Source: a virus. From it: a stretch of 42,655 bases of DNA. Positions 1 to 8,148 of this stretch are shown here, piece after piece. Below the pieces are notes generated by a model. The model was not told where the DNA came from, ran no database searches, and worked only from the letters and a program-made list of their open reading frames with translations. The DNA is taken from IMG/VR virus record IMGVR_UViG_3300032431_000017, positions 1-42,655 of that record; one strand, given 5' to 3'. Position 1 is the first letter of the stretch; every line of letters begins with the position of its first letter. The translations under genes and the position numbers were made by a program.

Positions 1-90
1 ATATCTCAATAGGGCCACCGCTTGGCGCAAACAAAATTCTTTTTCCTGCCACGAATCCCCTTCTAAAACTTCTATTTTGTATTTGCTCAT
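1..90 (-). CDS. partial copy of small head-region protein (5' end only)
   Basis: The first 30 codons of a gene whose full-length version lies at 42107-42349; it is cut by the window edge. The two 5' ends differ only at codon 3 (Lys here, His in the full copy), two bases apart. The start ATG at 90 lies just after the stop of the 229-aa gene in transcription order. The simplest reading is that this is the same gene seen twice because the sequence is circular or terminally redundant. A true tandem duplication is the alternative. Confidence 0.75.
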   Translation of the reverse strand, partial: MSKYKIEVLEGDSWQEKEFCLRQAVALLRY

Positions 91-396
91 GGCTAAAGGA
101 TGTTGATAAAGGGGGTTTGTGTTTCTACCAAAAATGAGTACCAGAAAGCATCATCCAACGAAAATTCAACTGCAAAGTTTCTTGGGGCTATCAATTCTTC
201 ACCTTTTGCGGGCGTGTTCATTACGATTTTGCCCCTAGTCGGGAACCCTTGGATGTTCAGCCCTACCCGCTTGCCCCAAACGTTGTTATCTGTTGTGCCA
301 AAATAGACCACCAGATTGTAACAAAAGAGGTTTTGCAAGCTTGTGAATTGGGCCGGGCTAAGGTTTTCAAACATGAACATGACCTTATCCCGCTTC
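2..396. repeat. imperfect terminal direct repeat, left copy
   Basis: Aligns without gaps to 42261-42655 at a constant offset of 42259 with about 23 differences (~94% identity), clustered in the 3' coding part of the 229-aa gene. The 87 bases nearest the window start are almost identical. Confidence 0.95.
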
Positions 397-782
397 ACTT
401 TCCCCAAGGTTCGTTCTGAGCCGTCAACCGTGTCAGTAGTCCGCTCAAAATCCCCGGGCGTAAAGGTTACTTTTTTGATTGAAGCCCGAGGGGTCAGCGT
501 TATTTTAGTGTCATCAATCGCGGCCAGTTTTGTCACCCAAGTTGCTTGGAGCAGGATGCTAACTGGTGTGAACTCATCTTGTGGGGCCGTCTCCTTTTGA
601 AATACCAACCGGGTGATCAATTGGAAGTCCGGCAAACAAGTCTCCTCGGCCACGCTTGGAATTATCCCCGTGGGGCAAGCGGCACACCCCAAAAAGCCAG
701 CATAGCCACGGCTTTTTGATAGGCCATTGATCAGGATGACAAAGGCCGCGATTACTGAGATTAAAAATACTAAGTCAAACAT
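93..782 (-). CDS. head/virion-type protein with N-terminal membrane segment (229 aa)
   Basis: Function not recognised. Residues 2-20 form a hydrophobic, probably membrane-spanning segment, followed by a CAAC cysteine pair near residue 33 and a soluble, beta-rich remainder. It starts 11 nt after the 452-aa gene stops and precedes the 80-aa gene, inside the capsid-to-tail-completion interval, so a virion or assembly role is inferred. The C-terminal 95 codons occur again at 42352-42655 with about five amino-acid changes. A transmembrane start is unusual for a capsid-associated protein. Confidence 0.8.
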   Translation of the reverse strand: MFDLVFLISVIAAFVILINGLSKSRGYAGFLGCAACPTGIIPSVAEETCLPDFQLITRLVFQKETAPQDEFTPVSILLQATWVTKLAAIDDTKITLTPRASIKKVTFTPGDFERTTDTVDGSERTLGKVKRDKVMFMFENLSPAQFTSLQNLFCYNLVVYFGTTDNNVWGKRVGLNIQGFPTRGKIVMNTPAKGEELIAPRNFAVEFSLDDAFWYSFLVETQTPFINIL

Positions 783-793
783 GGTTTTTTGGG

Positions 794-2152
794 TTAAATC
801 GTTCGTGTAAAAACTCCGGGTTTGTTATCGCATGGCAGGCATGGGCTTTTAAAATCGCTGTAATCAAAAGAAACCGCATCATAGGCTTGTTGCAATTCCT
901 TGTAAACGGAGGTCACACCCTCCGGGGCTTCCTTTTCTCGGGCCGCGTAGTCGTAAGCTTTGCTTTGCGTCCGGTTAATTCTTATGTTGGCCAGTGCCTC
1001 CTCCATCAAAAGGATAACAGCTTGCAACCCGATTGCCCGATCCAAGATGTTTGCATTCCGGCAAATAAATGAATCAAGCTCGCAAGCCACCGAAATGAAC
1101 AAGTTCAGGCCGTACGTTTTGCCGGGAGTGCGGACAATGTTTGAATCAGCAAAGCCGAGGGTGGGGAGGCTCTCACCATTGAGAAATTCCGAGTTTATAT
1201 AAAACGGGGAAATGCCAACATAGCCGCTATATCGTTCCCAAAACAAATAATCCTCCCGGCTGCCACAAGTAAGACATGGCCGCGAAAACCAACAATGGCC
1301 CTCAGATACTGTTTTGTTGACGGCAAAAACCGAATCGGGCAGGCCATCTTCGTAATATCCAAGCAAGTAACTTTCCCCGGGCGACTGGATAAGGTTGTCC
1401 CCAAACAGGTCAATTCTTGTGTCCGGGGTTGTCCATTGAAAGCTTAACCCTGACCCTTGGATCGCCCCTATGTCATTTATAATCGGCTCCGTTTGGCTAC
1501 GGTGGTACAAATATAGGCCGGTTGATATACCGAACGGGAGTTGGGCCGCCCCGCTAGTTTGCAGGCCCAACCGACTGATTGAAACCCGGACACCCTCCCA
1601 GTTTCGCGGCTGGATCTCAATCCCAACAAACCGCCCAGACTTCGGCTCAGTGTTGGTTGGGTTGCCTATTCCCGTAAACAATGCCCGCTCTTGAATGAGC
1701 GTTTTGGTAAGTCCCCGGGCCGTTTTATCCTCAAAGACCTTTTGCAAAACCATTTTGCAGGCCCGCCGCCTTATTTCGGCCAAAAACCCGTTTACGTTCG
1801 GGGCAAACCGCTCAAACCTCCAAAGTGGAGAATCAAAGCTGGGGGCCTCGTTCGGGGGAACAAATACCTTAGCTGACCATTCCCCCACCTCGTCCCTTAC
1901 CCTGACGTTTGGCTGCCATGTGGCGAATGGTGTCCAAACAGGCAAAGCCATAAACCCGGCGGTTTGGGCCTGACTGTAATTTGGGGCAATGTCCTGAATA
2001 TAATCAGTCCTAGCAAAAGGGCTAAAATCGTTTAAATACATACCTGATTGACTCTCCGTCAAAAATGACGCAAGCCGGGGCGGACAATCGGAAAGGCCCT
2101 GATTGACCCCGATTCGCTGCTCTAAACAAGTGTAGGCCCTTTTGCTGAACAT
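794..2152 (-). CDS. virion-type protein following the capsid gene (452 aa, CxxC motifs)
   Basis: Function not recognised. It starts 7 nt after the major capsid stop in the same transcript, so it should be a structural or head-assembly protein. Two CxxC motifs are visible, CLTC in the middle and CLPC near the C-terminus, with further cysteines near residues 9 and 23, which may bind metal or form disulphides. The region around residues 380-420 is helical. Its size excludes a small head-decoration or adaptor protein. It could be a minor capsid, vertex or portal-proximal protein. Confidence 0.8.
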   Translation of the reverse strand: MFSKRAYTCLEQRIGVNQGLSDCPPRLASFLTESQSGMYLNDFSPFARTDYIQDIAPNYSQAQTAGFMALPVWTPFATWQPNVRVRDEVGEWSAKVFVPPNEAPSFDSPLWRFERFAPNVNGFLAEIRRRACKMVLQKVFEDKTARGLTKTLIQERALFTGIGNPTNTEPKSGRFVGIEIQPRNWEGVRVSISRLGLQTSGAAQLPFGISTGLYLYHRSQTEPIINDIGAIQGSGLSFQWTTPDTRIDLFGDNLIQSPGESYLLGYYEDGLPDSVFAVNKTVSEGHCWFSRPCLTCGSREDYLFWERYSGYVGISPFYINSEFLNGESLPTLGFADSNIVRTPGKTYGLNLFISVACELDSFICRNANILDRAIGLQAVILLMEEALANIRINRTQSKAYDYAAREKEAPEGVTSVYKELQQAYDAVSFDYSDFKSPCLPCDNKPGVFTRTI

Positions 2153-2159
2153 AGATTAC

Positions 2160-3197
2160 TTAGCTATCAAACTCCATACGGACAATAGGAGATACTTGGG
2201 TGGCAATGTTGCTGTTGTATGACACTATCGTGGCTACAGAAATAGTAAACCCAAAGGTTTTCCGTTCGACGGCCGTCGCGCTGCTGTCGCCGCTGCCAAC
2301 TGAATTGTCGGCGCAACCGTAAGTGTAATAAACGCCCATGTCCATTCCGAGTTCTGGCACAAAAACCCTGTCCCAAATCTTGTCGCCTGTTTTTGGCGAG
2401 TTCGGATCCGAGAATTGGCCGGGAATCCATTCAACAATACCAACCGTGCCGCGTGGCATTACGAAGGCTGATCCGATTGAGGTCAAGCCGGGGGTTACGC
2501 GTCTGGAAAAGTTAAAATTGAAGTTCAGGAACTGGAACGAACTGTTAACGCTGTTTGCCGCCCCCTGATTCATCCAGTACATTATATCGGGCCAAACACC
2601 ATACCCGGCCGCCACATTCAATTGCCCGGTTGGAAAATCGTTTGCCCCAAAATACGGGGTAATTGTATTGAACGCTTGGGCGCGTTGGGCCGGGGTAACG
2701 CGCAAGGCGTTGGCTGTTTGCGTGAATGGCCCCAAGGTCGTCGGGTTCCAAACCTGATTGCGGTTGTTGTTCAGTGCCGCAACGCATTGCGCCTCAATTG
2801 CAATCTTTATTTTGTTAATGCCGTCCTTGAACTGGTTGTTAAAATCTTCCTGCTCAGAAATGTAGTTATTGGCAAACTGATGGGGGTATTGGGTTATCTG
2901 AAACGAATGAGTTACATAGTTCAGGTTGAGCATTGCGGAAACGTTGATCGTATCCGGAACCGTACAAGTCAACCCAGCGTTTGTTACCGTAGTGTTGGCC
3001 CTGTTTAAAACCGGGATTTGTACGGGCCGGTCACGGCTGCCCTTTATTCCCCTTAGAGTTGTCGGGTTGACCAGATTGGGAGTGTCGCGAATAAACAGGT
3101 CAAGCACTGGGGCGACGGTTTCGCGGTTTTCGTTCGCGGAAAGATTGTTTGCCTCTTCTAGTACATAGCCAAGTAGGCGGGTTTGGATTAACGACAT
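2160..3197 (-). CDS. major capsid protein (345 aa)
   Basis: Assigned from position and expression context rather than a diagnostic motif. It follows portal and scaffold genes, has the typical length for an HK97-fold capsid subunit, and is the only head gene with its own promoter behind a terminator, as expected for the most abundant virion protein. The protein is rich in Asn, Thr and Ser and lacks transmembrane segments. The N-terminal ~120 residues include a helical stretch (around EEANNL, QFKDGINKIKIAIEAQ) and the C-terminal half is beta-rich. No protease gene is seen upstream, so maturation cleavage may be absent. Confidence 0.75.
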   Translation of the reverse strand: MSLIQTRLLGYVLEEANNLSANENRETVAPVLDLFIRDTPNLVNPTTLRGIKGSRDRPVQIPVLNRANTTVTNAGLTCTVPDTINVSAMLNLNYVTHSFQITQYPHQFANNYISEQEDFNNQFKDGINKIKIAIEAQCVAALNNNRNQVWNPTTLGPFTQTANALRVTPAQRAQAFNTITPYFGANDFPTGQLNVAAGYGVWPDIMYWMNQGAANSVNSSFQFLNFNFNFSRRVTPGLTSIGSAFVMPRGTVGIVEWIPGQFSDPNSPKTGDKIWDRVFVPELGMDMGVYYTYGCADNSVGSGDSSATAVERKTFGFTISVATIVSYNSNIATQVSPIVRMEFDS

Positions 3198-3288
3198 TTG
3201 GGTAAGTGGTGAGTATTAAAAAATCGTAGGCACTAAAGCTGTCGTTTGGCTTTACGGGTTCGATTTCCGCGTCCTTATTGAGTAGGTG

Positions 3289-3296
3289 CAAATATA
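3289..3296 (-). promoter_or_regulatory. Bacteroidota-type promoter (-7 box) for the capsid gene
   Basis: Reads TATATTTG on the minus strand, a perfect TAnnTTTG. The capsid ATG is ~90 nt downstream and a terminator hairpin lies just upstream, so the capsid gene forms its own transcription unit. A T-rich stretch with TTTTG lies upstream but at shorter spacing than the consensus 19 nt. Confidence 0.7.
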
Positions 3297-3300
3297 CGAT

Positions 3301-3347
3301 TTTACCAAAACAAAATGCACCAACCGGGAAAATCCCGATCAGTGCAT
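3301..3347 (-). terminator. intrinsic terminator between scaffold and capsid genes
   Basis: On the minus strand an ATGCAC/GTGCAT outer stem and CGGG/CCCG inner stem, bridged by wobble pairs, enclose an ATTTT loop and are followed by TTTTGTTTT. It would stop or attenuate the upstream terminase-portal-scaffold transcript just before the capsid promoter. Confidence 0.7.
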
Positions 3348-3387
3348 CAATACAAAACCATCAATCAAATTATAAACACACAAAAAA

Positions 3388-4224
3388 TTATCTTTTGGCG
3401 GCGATAAGAAGCTCTTGCCCCTCACGGCTCAGCGGCGAAATGCCTTGTCTTGAAAGCATTGCCGTTTGGGCTTCCATATCTCCGGCTATCCGAAGCTCGG
3501 CCACCAGTGGCTTCTCCTTGGCATTTGCCCCGCCTGCGCCTGTTACGGTCTTTTGCTCTTGCGGATTTATGACCCCCCTTAACTTTGGCATAATCAGATC
3601 GGGGAACCCGAGCACCGCCCCGGTTTGTTGGTCTTTGAGCATATTGTAACGCTCCGGAGTTTGGCCCTTTAAGACAAACCCAAAAACCCCATCAATCTCG
3701 ATCGGGTCATGCGTTGAAAGAATGTCCCTTTTGGCTTGGCTTGTCAGTGCGCTAAAGACTACGCCCATATCAAGTCCATCTTGCTTCTTGATTCGGCTTC
3801 TAAAGTTTTCAACTGCCGCAGTGAAGTGCCCATCAACCTTTTGGATGAAAAAGGACGCTTTGAGTTTCTCGGTTTCGGAAATGGCATCGGCTTTGGCTTG
3901 GGCAAGATCCAATCTGAGCTTTTCAGCCTCTGTTTTGTACACCTCTATGCCCTCACCTGTTAGCGAGTTCTTTTTGGCGGCATATTCCGCCTTCACGTCC
4001 ATAAGGTCCTTCATGACCCTCAAGTTATAGTCGTAATATTTCTCATTCGGGTTCTTTTGCACCCCGGTCGTGTCTTTCACCGTCTGCTCCATCTTTTCGG
4101 CTATTCCCCGGGTTACGGTGTCTTTAGCCGCTTGGATCTGGTCTTCAAATTCTTTTGTGGCCAGCACGGTGAAGCCTAGGGACTCATATGCTGATTTGTT
4201 GTCTATGATTTCTTGTGCGGTCAT
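3388..4224 (-). CDS. putative capsid scaffolding protein (278 aa)
   Basis: Position between portal and major capsid genes, high helical content and a long charged stretch (about residues 25-130, rich in Lys, Glu, Asp and Ala) fit a scaffolding protein that guides procapsid assembly. The C-terminal ~70 residues are less ordered with a Gly/Ala patch (TGAGGANAKEK) before a final helix, as in scaffolds whose C-terminus contacts the capsid. No serine-protease motif was found, so a protease-scaffold fusion is not supported. It starts 3 nt after the 93-aa gene. Confidence 0.6.
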   Translation of the reverse strand: MTAQEIIDNKSAYESLGFTVLATKEFEDQIQAAKDTVTRGIAEKMEQTVKDTTGVQKNPNEKYYDYNLRVMKDLMDVKAEYAAKKNSLTGEGIEVYKTEAEKLRLDLAQAKADAISETEKLKASFFIQKVDGHFTAAVENFRSRIKKQDGLDMGVVFSALTSQAKRDILSTHDPIEIDGVFGFVLKGQTPERYNMLKDQQTGAVLGFPDLIMPKLRGVINPQEQKTVTGAGGANAKEKPLVAELRIAGDMEAQTAMLSRQGISPLSREGQELLIAAKR

Positions 4225-4227
4225 TGT

Positions 4228-4509
4228 TTATTTCGTTAAGTTTGGTGGTGTGCCTTCAAGTACCTGAACGGTATGCCCGTAAAATCCTTTGCTCGCTTGC
4301 TGGGCGTATTCATCGGGGGTCAAATAATCCTCAAAGGGGGCTTGCAGTGGGTTGCCAAAACCATCGGTTGCGGACGTGCCTTTTTTAACCAAAATGTAAC
4401 CCAGTTCAATTGGGTCAACCCCTCCGATTTCGGATTTACCTTGGCCGACCGGCTGGTCAGTCATTCGGCGGGGTGATTGCGTTGTCGGTTCTGATTCCTT
4501 CTTTGCCAT
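4228..4509 (-). CDS. small hydrophilic head-region protein (93 aa)
   Basis: Unrecognised. It overlaps the portal gene end by about 50 nt and precedes the scaffold gene by 3 nt, so it is co-translated with the head module. The first 30 residues are polar and probably disordered (Ser/Thr/Gln/Pro-rich); the rest is a compact mixed region. A head-assembly accessory role is inferred from position only. Confidence 0.65.
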   Translation of the reverse strand: MAKKESEPTTQSPRRMTDQPVGQGKSEIGGVDPIELGYILVKKGTSATDGFGNPLQAPFEDYLTPDEYAQQASKGFYGHTVQVLEGTPPNLTK

Positions 4510-6112
4510 AATTCATAAACGATTTAAGTTGACTTTTTAATGACTCAATGTTTTCTGTCCCAGTTATCCGTCCTATTTCGCGCTCATACCTAGCAACCAA
4601 GGATGAAAATTGAAGTTGGAACAATAAGGTTTCCCGGTCAATAACTTGGGCGGTGAACAACGGCAATAAATCGGCCGGGGGGATGTTATAGACACATAAT
4701 AAGTCCAAGATTTGCATCCGGTTAAATTCCGTTTCGGTCTTGGCCTCATTCCTTCTTATTTGGTCTGTCAATGATAATATTTTGCCCGCGCCCGAACCTG
4801 TTTCCTTTGCCTCTTTCAACGCTTGGGCCAGATATTCGGACGATTCTATAATGAACACCTTGCCGTAATCAACTACACACTTATTGAAATCGGCAAACAT
4901 CACCCGGCCGGCCGCTCCCAGTAAAAACTCGTGGGCGTGTTCAAAAGTTCGGGCAAACAGCTTTATCAGGTTTCTTTTCGCTTCAAATATCCCGCTTACT
5001 TGTTTTTCATTTACGGCCTTGTTGTTGAACCCCTCAGGATTGCCACCGCAAAGAATCCTAAAAATAGAATTTGTATAATCTTCCGTCACCTTGGCATTAA
5101 ATTCCAAAGTGTCAACATCAGCACCAATTACAGACACCAAGGTTGGCAAACTAGCCTGTCCGTCGGCAAGTGTTACTGATATTTCCGTGCCGGGGCCGAT
5201 GCTGCTACTTGAATTACATGAGCATTTTTCCGTACAAAATTCCCCATCAACCATGTACTCGAACTTTTCCCCGTCACACCTTTTGCCAAACTTCAACACG
5301 GTACACTTTTCCCTTACCCGGGTGACGATCGGATACTTTGCATAAAGCCCCAAGTTTTGCTCACCAGTGGCATGGGTCAGAAAATTCTCCATTTTGTTGG
5401 CCGCTGCCGATGCTGGCGTACTCCGTGGCAAGCTTGATTCGCTGCTCAATGGGGTACGCCATAAAAAACAGGCAGGGCAAAATCCAATACCATGTACCGC
5501 TTCCGATATTGGGCTTTGCAGTTGTGTATCTTTTATATCATAAACGCGGTAATGCTCATCACAATAGACCGCTATTGTTTTCTCAAGTTTCACGGCCAAC
5601 ATCTGGAAGTTTCCAGTGTCGTCCAGTCTAAACGCGAAAATCTGGGCCGGCGGGGGTGCAAAAATCTTGGCCCGGCCCTCGTCGCTATCAATAATAAGTA
5701 TCTGGCTAGGGGAAAAAAGGCTTTGCCTGATTGCGTGCTCCCGGAAATAGGTTTCAATTACCTCGGAAATCTCATTGAACGATTCTTGGCTTTCGGTAGT
5801 CCTAAATTCGCAAACAACCAATTTATCAACGGCCTGAACGCTTGTGCTCAGTGCCGCTATAATCTCGGCCAACATCTCGGGGAGAGGGTTGACAAAGTTT
5901 TGACAGTGCCGGGCGTATTTATCGGCGGACAATAAGCGACGCACCCCGGCAAAATAGCGAGAGGCTCCGGCCCCCATGTCATCATTGAGGCTTGAAAAAA
6001 GGCTTTCCGAAAAAAGAAAAGTCATCCTTTCTTTTTGCTCGGCGGCCGTGGAGATTTGGCCGACTTGCTTGCCCCTGTTTTTTGCTATTTCTCGGATTTC
6101 CTCTTGTGTCAT
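4457..6112 (-). CDS. putative portal protein (551 aa)
   Basis: It starts with a 4-nt ATGA overlap on the terminase large subunit gene and has the expected size for a dodecameric portal vertex protein, through which DNA enters the head. An alpha/beta central part is followed by a strongly helical C-terminal third (about residues 380-540), consistent with a stem/clip and crown. It has a cysteine-rich insertion (FCPAC near 220, then a CNSSSS patch near 300), unusual for portals and possibly metal-binding. The call rests on gene order and size, not a diagnostic motif. Confidence 0.65.
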   Translation of the reverse strand: MTQEEIREIAKNRGKQVGQISTAAEQKERMTFLFSESLFSSLNDDMGAGASRYFAGVRRLLSADKYARHCQNFVNPLPEMLAEIIAALSTSVQAVDKLVVCEFRTTESQESFNEISEVIETYFREHAIRQSLFSPSQILIIDSDEGRAKIFAPPPAQIFAFRLDDTGNFQMLAVKLEKTIAVYCDEHYRVYDIKDTQLQSPISEAVHGIGFCPACFLWRTPLSSESSLPRSTPASAAANKMENFLTHATGEQNLGLYAKYPIVTRVREKCTVLKFGKRCDGEKFEYMVDGEFCTEKCSCNSSSSIGPGTEISVTLADGQASLPTLVSVIGADVDTLEFNAKVTEDYTNSIFRILCGGNPEGFNNKAVNEKQVSGIFEAKRNLIKLFARTFEHAHEFLLGAAGRVMFADFNKCVVDYGKVFIIESSEYLAQALKEAKETGSGAGKILSLTDQIRRNEAKTETEFNRMQILDLLCVYNIPPADLLPLFTAQVIDRETLLFQLQFSSLVARYEREIGRITGTENIESLKSQLKSFMNYGKEGIRTDNAITPPND

Positions 6113-7482
6113 CTGCTTATAGTGACCTTTAGGCCGCTGTCTGCAAAGATACTATCTAAGCATGTAAAAACTAACAGATCGACCATCTCGTCATGTTTCA
6201 CATTCGGAAAGCCACAAACTTCATCCAAAAACTTGCGGTTCCAAGTACCGGCCAAAAGCCCGCAATGGCCCGAACGCAAATAGGGGGTTATGCCAGAGGC
6301 CCGTTTATATTTATCGTCCCGGCTCTGAATTGCGGATGAAACCGGGTATTTGTATTCAGCCACATTCAGCCTAGTTTCCTTCCTGAGCAAAGAAACCAAT
6401 GTTTTGCCCGAAGCTTTTGGCTCAATGTAGATTGTTGAAAATGGCGTGTACCCGTTTCTGGCCACGTATTCGGCCGTTTTTTCAGCCAAGTAAGCGCTAT
6501 CAACATGTTCCGAATAAGCATCCAAAACAACATGATTGGGCGACCGGTGAACGGTCATGAACCCGGCCGGGTCATTTGCGGCGTCGGAAGTGTAAGCCGT
6601 GTCAATATAGAAATCCCTTGAAAGTCCGGCCGGGATGTCCGAGGGCCGCAAAATTGGAAACCAGTCCCTTAATATCAAATTCCCCTTTGCGGCCGTGGGT
6701 TGCTGCTGATAAAGGGCCTCAAAACTGACCGGATCGAGTTCCCGTTGCTCGTAAATCCGTTGTTTGGATTGGAATTCTGGCCAAAGCACGTCACCGATTT
6801 GCCTAGGGTCGCCTTCGGACAGTTCCTCTAAAATAGCGGGGAAAGATACAACCTCCCAGCCTTTTGACTCCTTTTCATCGTTCAGGATTCGGCCGGCCAA
6901 GTCGTCTTCATGCCAGCGCGTGAAAAGAAGTAACTGCCGGGACAAATTGTTTAACCGGGTTCTAAATACATCCAGATAAAACCCCCAGACTTTTTCCCGC
7001 TGATTTGCCGACATGGATGAAATGCGATCTTTGAAAGGGTCATCAATGATGCCCAGCGTAACCGACTTGCCCGTTAACGCGCCCTGAATACCAACAGCGT
7101 CCAAAAACCCATCAAACCCGACAACCCCGAATTTGCTCCGGGTTTTTTGTGAAAGGGTCTGCTCCTCTTTTGTTCGGGCCAACCGTGTGTGTGGGAATAT
7201 TTCAGCGTACTTAGCCGATGAAATCATGCCCTGCGTCTTGGCTGCAAATCCGCTGCTCAGTCCGGCCCCGTACGAAACCAAGGCGATCCGCTCATCTGGA
7301 TTCTTGCCTAGGGCATAGGCCGGAAAGAGGATGCTTGAAAGGGTGCTTTTGCCATGCTGAGGGGGGACAAATATCATCACCTTTTTAATTTCGCCGCGTT
7401 GCAACAAGTCCAGTTTTTTTATTATCTTCTTGTGGTGCCAATTAATTTTGTAATTTGGCAGCATAGCATAATAAAAGCCCAA
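6109..7482 (-). CDS. terL: terminase large subunit (packaging ATPase/nuclease)
   Basis: Packages DNA into the prohead with an N-terminal ATPase and cuts it with a C-terminal RNase H-fold nuclease. Visible: Walker A PPQHGKST (residues 40-47), Walker B GIIDDP (144-149), nuclease acidic motif DTAYTSDAANDPAG around 290, and a C-terminal HDEMVD. The start is uncertain. The listed start is TTG; the reading frame stays open upstream for 21 codons, encoding SLVNAVARESL just before the TTG, which looks like a conserved TerL N-terminus, but contains no ATG or GTG before the TAA at its upstream end. An internal ATG lies at 7464. The frame is +1 to TerS, whose last sense codon and stop are CCC TAG, so recoding is possible. 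Confidence 0.93.
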   Translation of the reverse strand: MGFYYAMLPNYKINWHHKKIIKKLDLLQRGEIKKVMIFVPPQHGKSTLSSILFPAYALGKNPDERIALVSYGAGLSSGFAAKTQGMISSAKYAEIFPHTRLARTKEEQTLSQKTRSKFGVVGFDGFLDAVGIQGALTGKSVTLGIIDDPFKDRISSMSANQREKVWGFYLDVFRTRLNNLSRQLLLFTRWHEDDLAGRILNDEKESKGWEVVSFPAILEELSEGDPRQIGDVLWPEFQSKQRIYEQRELDPVSFEALYQQQPTAAKGNLILRDWFPILRPSDIPAGLSRDFYIDTAYTSDAANDPAGFMTVHRSPNHVVLDAYSEHVDSAYLAEKTAEYVARNGYTPFSTIYIEPKASGKTLVSLLRKETRLNVAEYKYPVSSAIQSRDDKYKRASGITPYLRSGHCGLLAGTWNRKFLDEVCGFPNVKHDEMVDLLVFTCLDSIFADSGLKVTISR

Positions 7483-7522
7483 GAGACTTTCCCGCGCAAC
7501 GGCGTTGACCAGCGATGATCTG

Positions 7523-7999
7523 CTAGGGGTTTCCAGTTGCTTTTTTGATTAACTCAGCAAGTTGTAAAATTTCATCTGCATCTAAAGCAGACAAATCCAA
7601 CGGAGGCTCTGGGACAATTGGTACGGAAGTATCTAGGTCTTTGTAAGCAAACCTCATCACGGCCAAAAAGTCGGCGGTACTCATTCTGGCCTTGGATACA
7701 AAGACCCGAATGAGTTGCAAAAGAATGACGGCCTTTTCCTCGCCTCCGGGTTCGGGCATGAGCTTTTGCATCAACTCAGCCTCGGTCATGTTAAGGGCGG
7801 CCTTGGCAGCGTTGCGAATATCATAGCCTTTAAGCTCATCTTCGGGGCCAAAATGTTCCTTTAAGAACCGTTGTACCGTAAGTGGGCGGCCAAATTTTGG
7901 ACTTTTAACGTTTTTTAACACTTGCAAATTTACTTCATCCTCACTAAAATCTAGGTCTATATTGGGCATGACCTTTGTTTTGCCCTTGATTTTGGCCAT
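7523..7999 (-). CDS. terS: putative terminase small subunit (158 aa)
   Basis: Immediately upstream of TerL and first gene of the late transcript, the standard position for the DNA-recognition subunit. The ATG at 7999 was chosen because a promoter box at 8018-8025 lies inside any longer version. Residues ~35-130 are helical, compatible with a DNA-binding plus oligomerisation core; the N-terminus is basic (MAKIKGKTK). No clear HTH pattern is visible by eye, so the call rests mainly on context. It ends CCC TAG, a sequence able to support +1 slippage into the TerL frame. Confidence 0.6.
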   Translation of the reverse strand: MAKIKGKTKVMPNIDLDFSEDEVNLQVLKNVKSPKFGRPLTVQRFLKEHFGPEDELKGYDIRNAAKAALNMTEAELMQKLMPEPGGEEKAVILLQLIRVFVSKARMSTADFLAVMRFAYKDLDTSVPIVPEPPLDLSALDADEILQLAELIKKATGNP

Positions 8000-8017
8000 T
8001 TTTCGGCTTGGTTTATA

Positions 8018-8025
8018 CAAATATA
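8018..8025 (-). promoter_or_regulatory. late promoter (-7 box) for the packaging/head operon
   Basis: TATATTTG on the minus strand, a perfect TAnnTTTG, 19 nt before the TerS start codon. No equally good -33 box is visible, so an activator may be needed. Confidence 0.7.
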
Positions 8026-8052
8026 GTGCATTTTTCAACAATTCCCGCACGT

Positions 8053-8072
8053 ATTTGTAAATAATTTGTAAA
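8053..8072. promoter_or_regulatory. direct repeat between divergent late promoters (operator candidate)
   Basis: ATTTGTAAA occurs twice, at 8053-8061 and 8064-8072, with an 11-bp period, so both copies lie on about the same DNA face. It lies midway between the leftward (8018-8025) and rightward (8116-8123) -7 boxes. A regulator bound here could control both promoters. Confidence 0.45.
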
Positions 8073-8115
8073 GTTTTGCGCGTTTATTTTAAATTAATGT
8101 AACTCAAAATTGTGT

Positions 8116-8123
8116 TATATTTG
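8116..8123 (+). promoter_or_regulatory. promoter (-7 box) for the one-TM protein gene
   Basis: TATATTTG, perfect TAnnTTTG, 25 nt before the ATG at 8149. It diverges from the late promoter at 8018-8025. Confidence 0.65.
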
Positions 8124-8148
8124 CAGAAACCAAAATCCGCTATTCATT

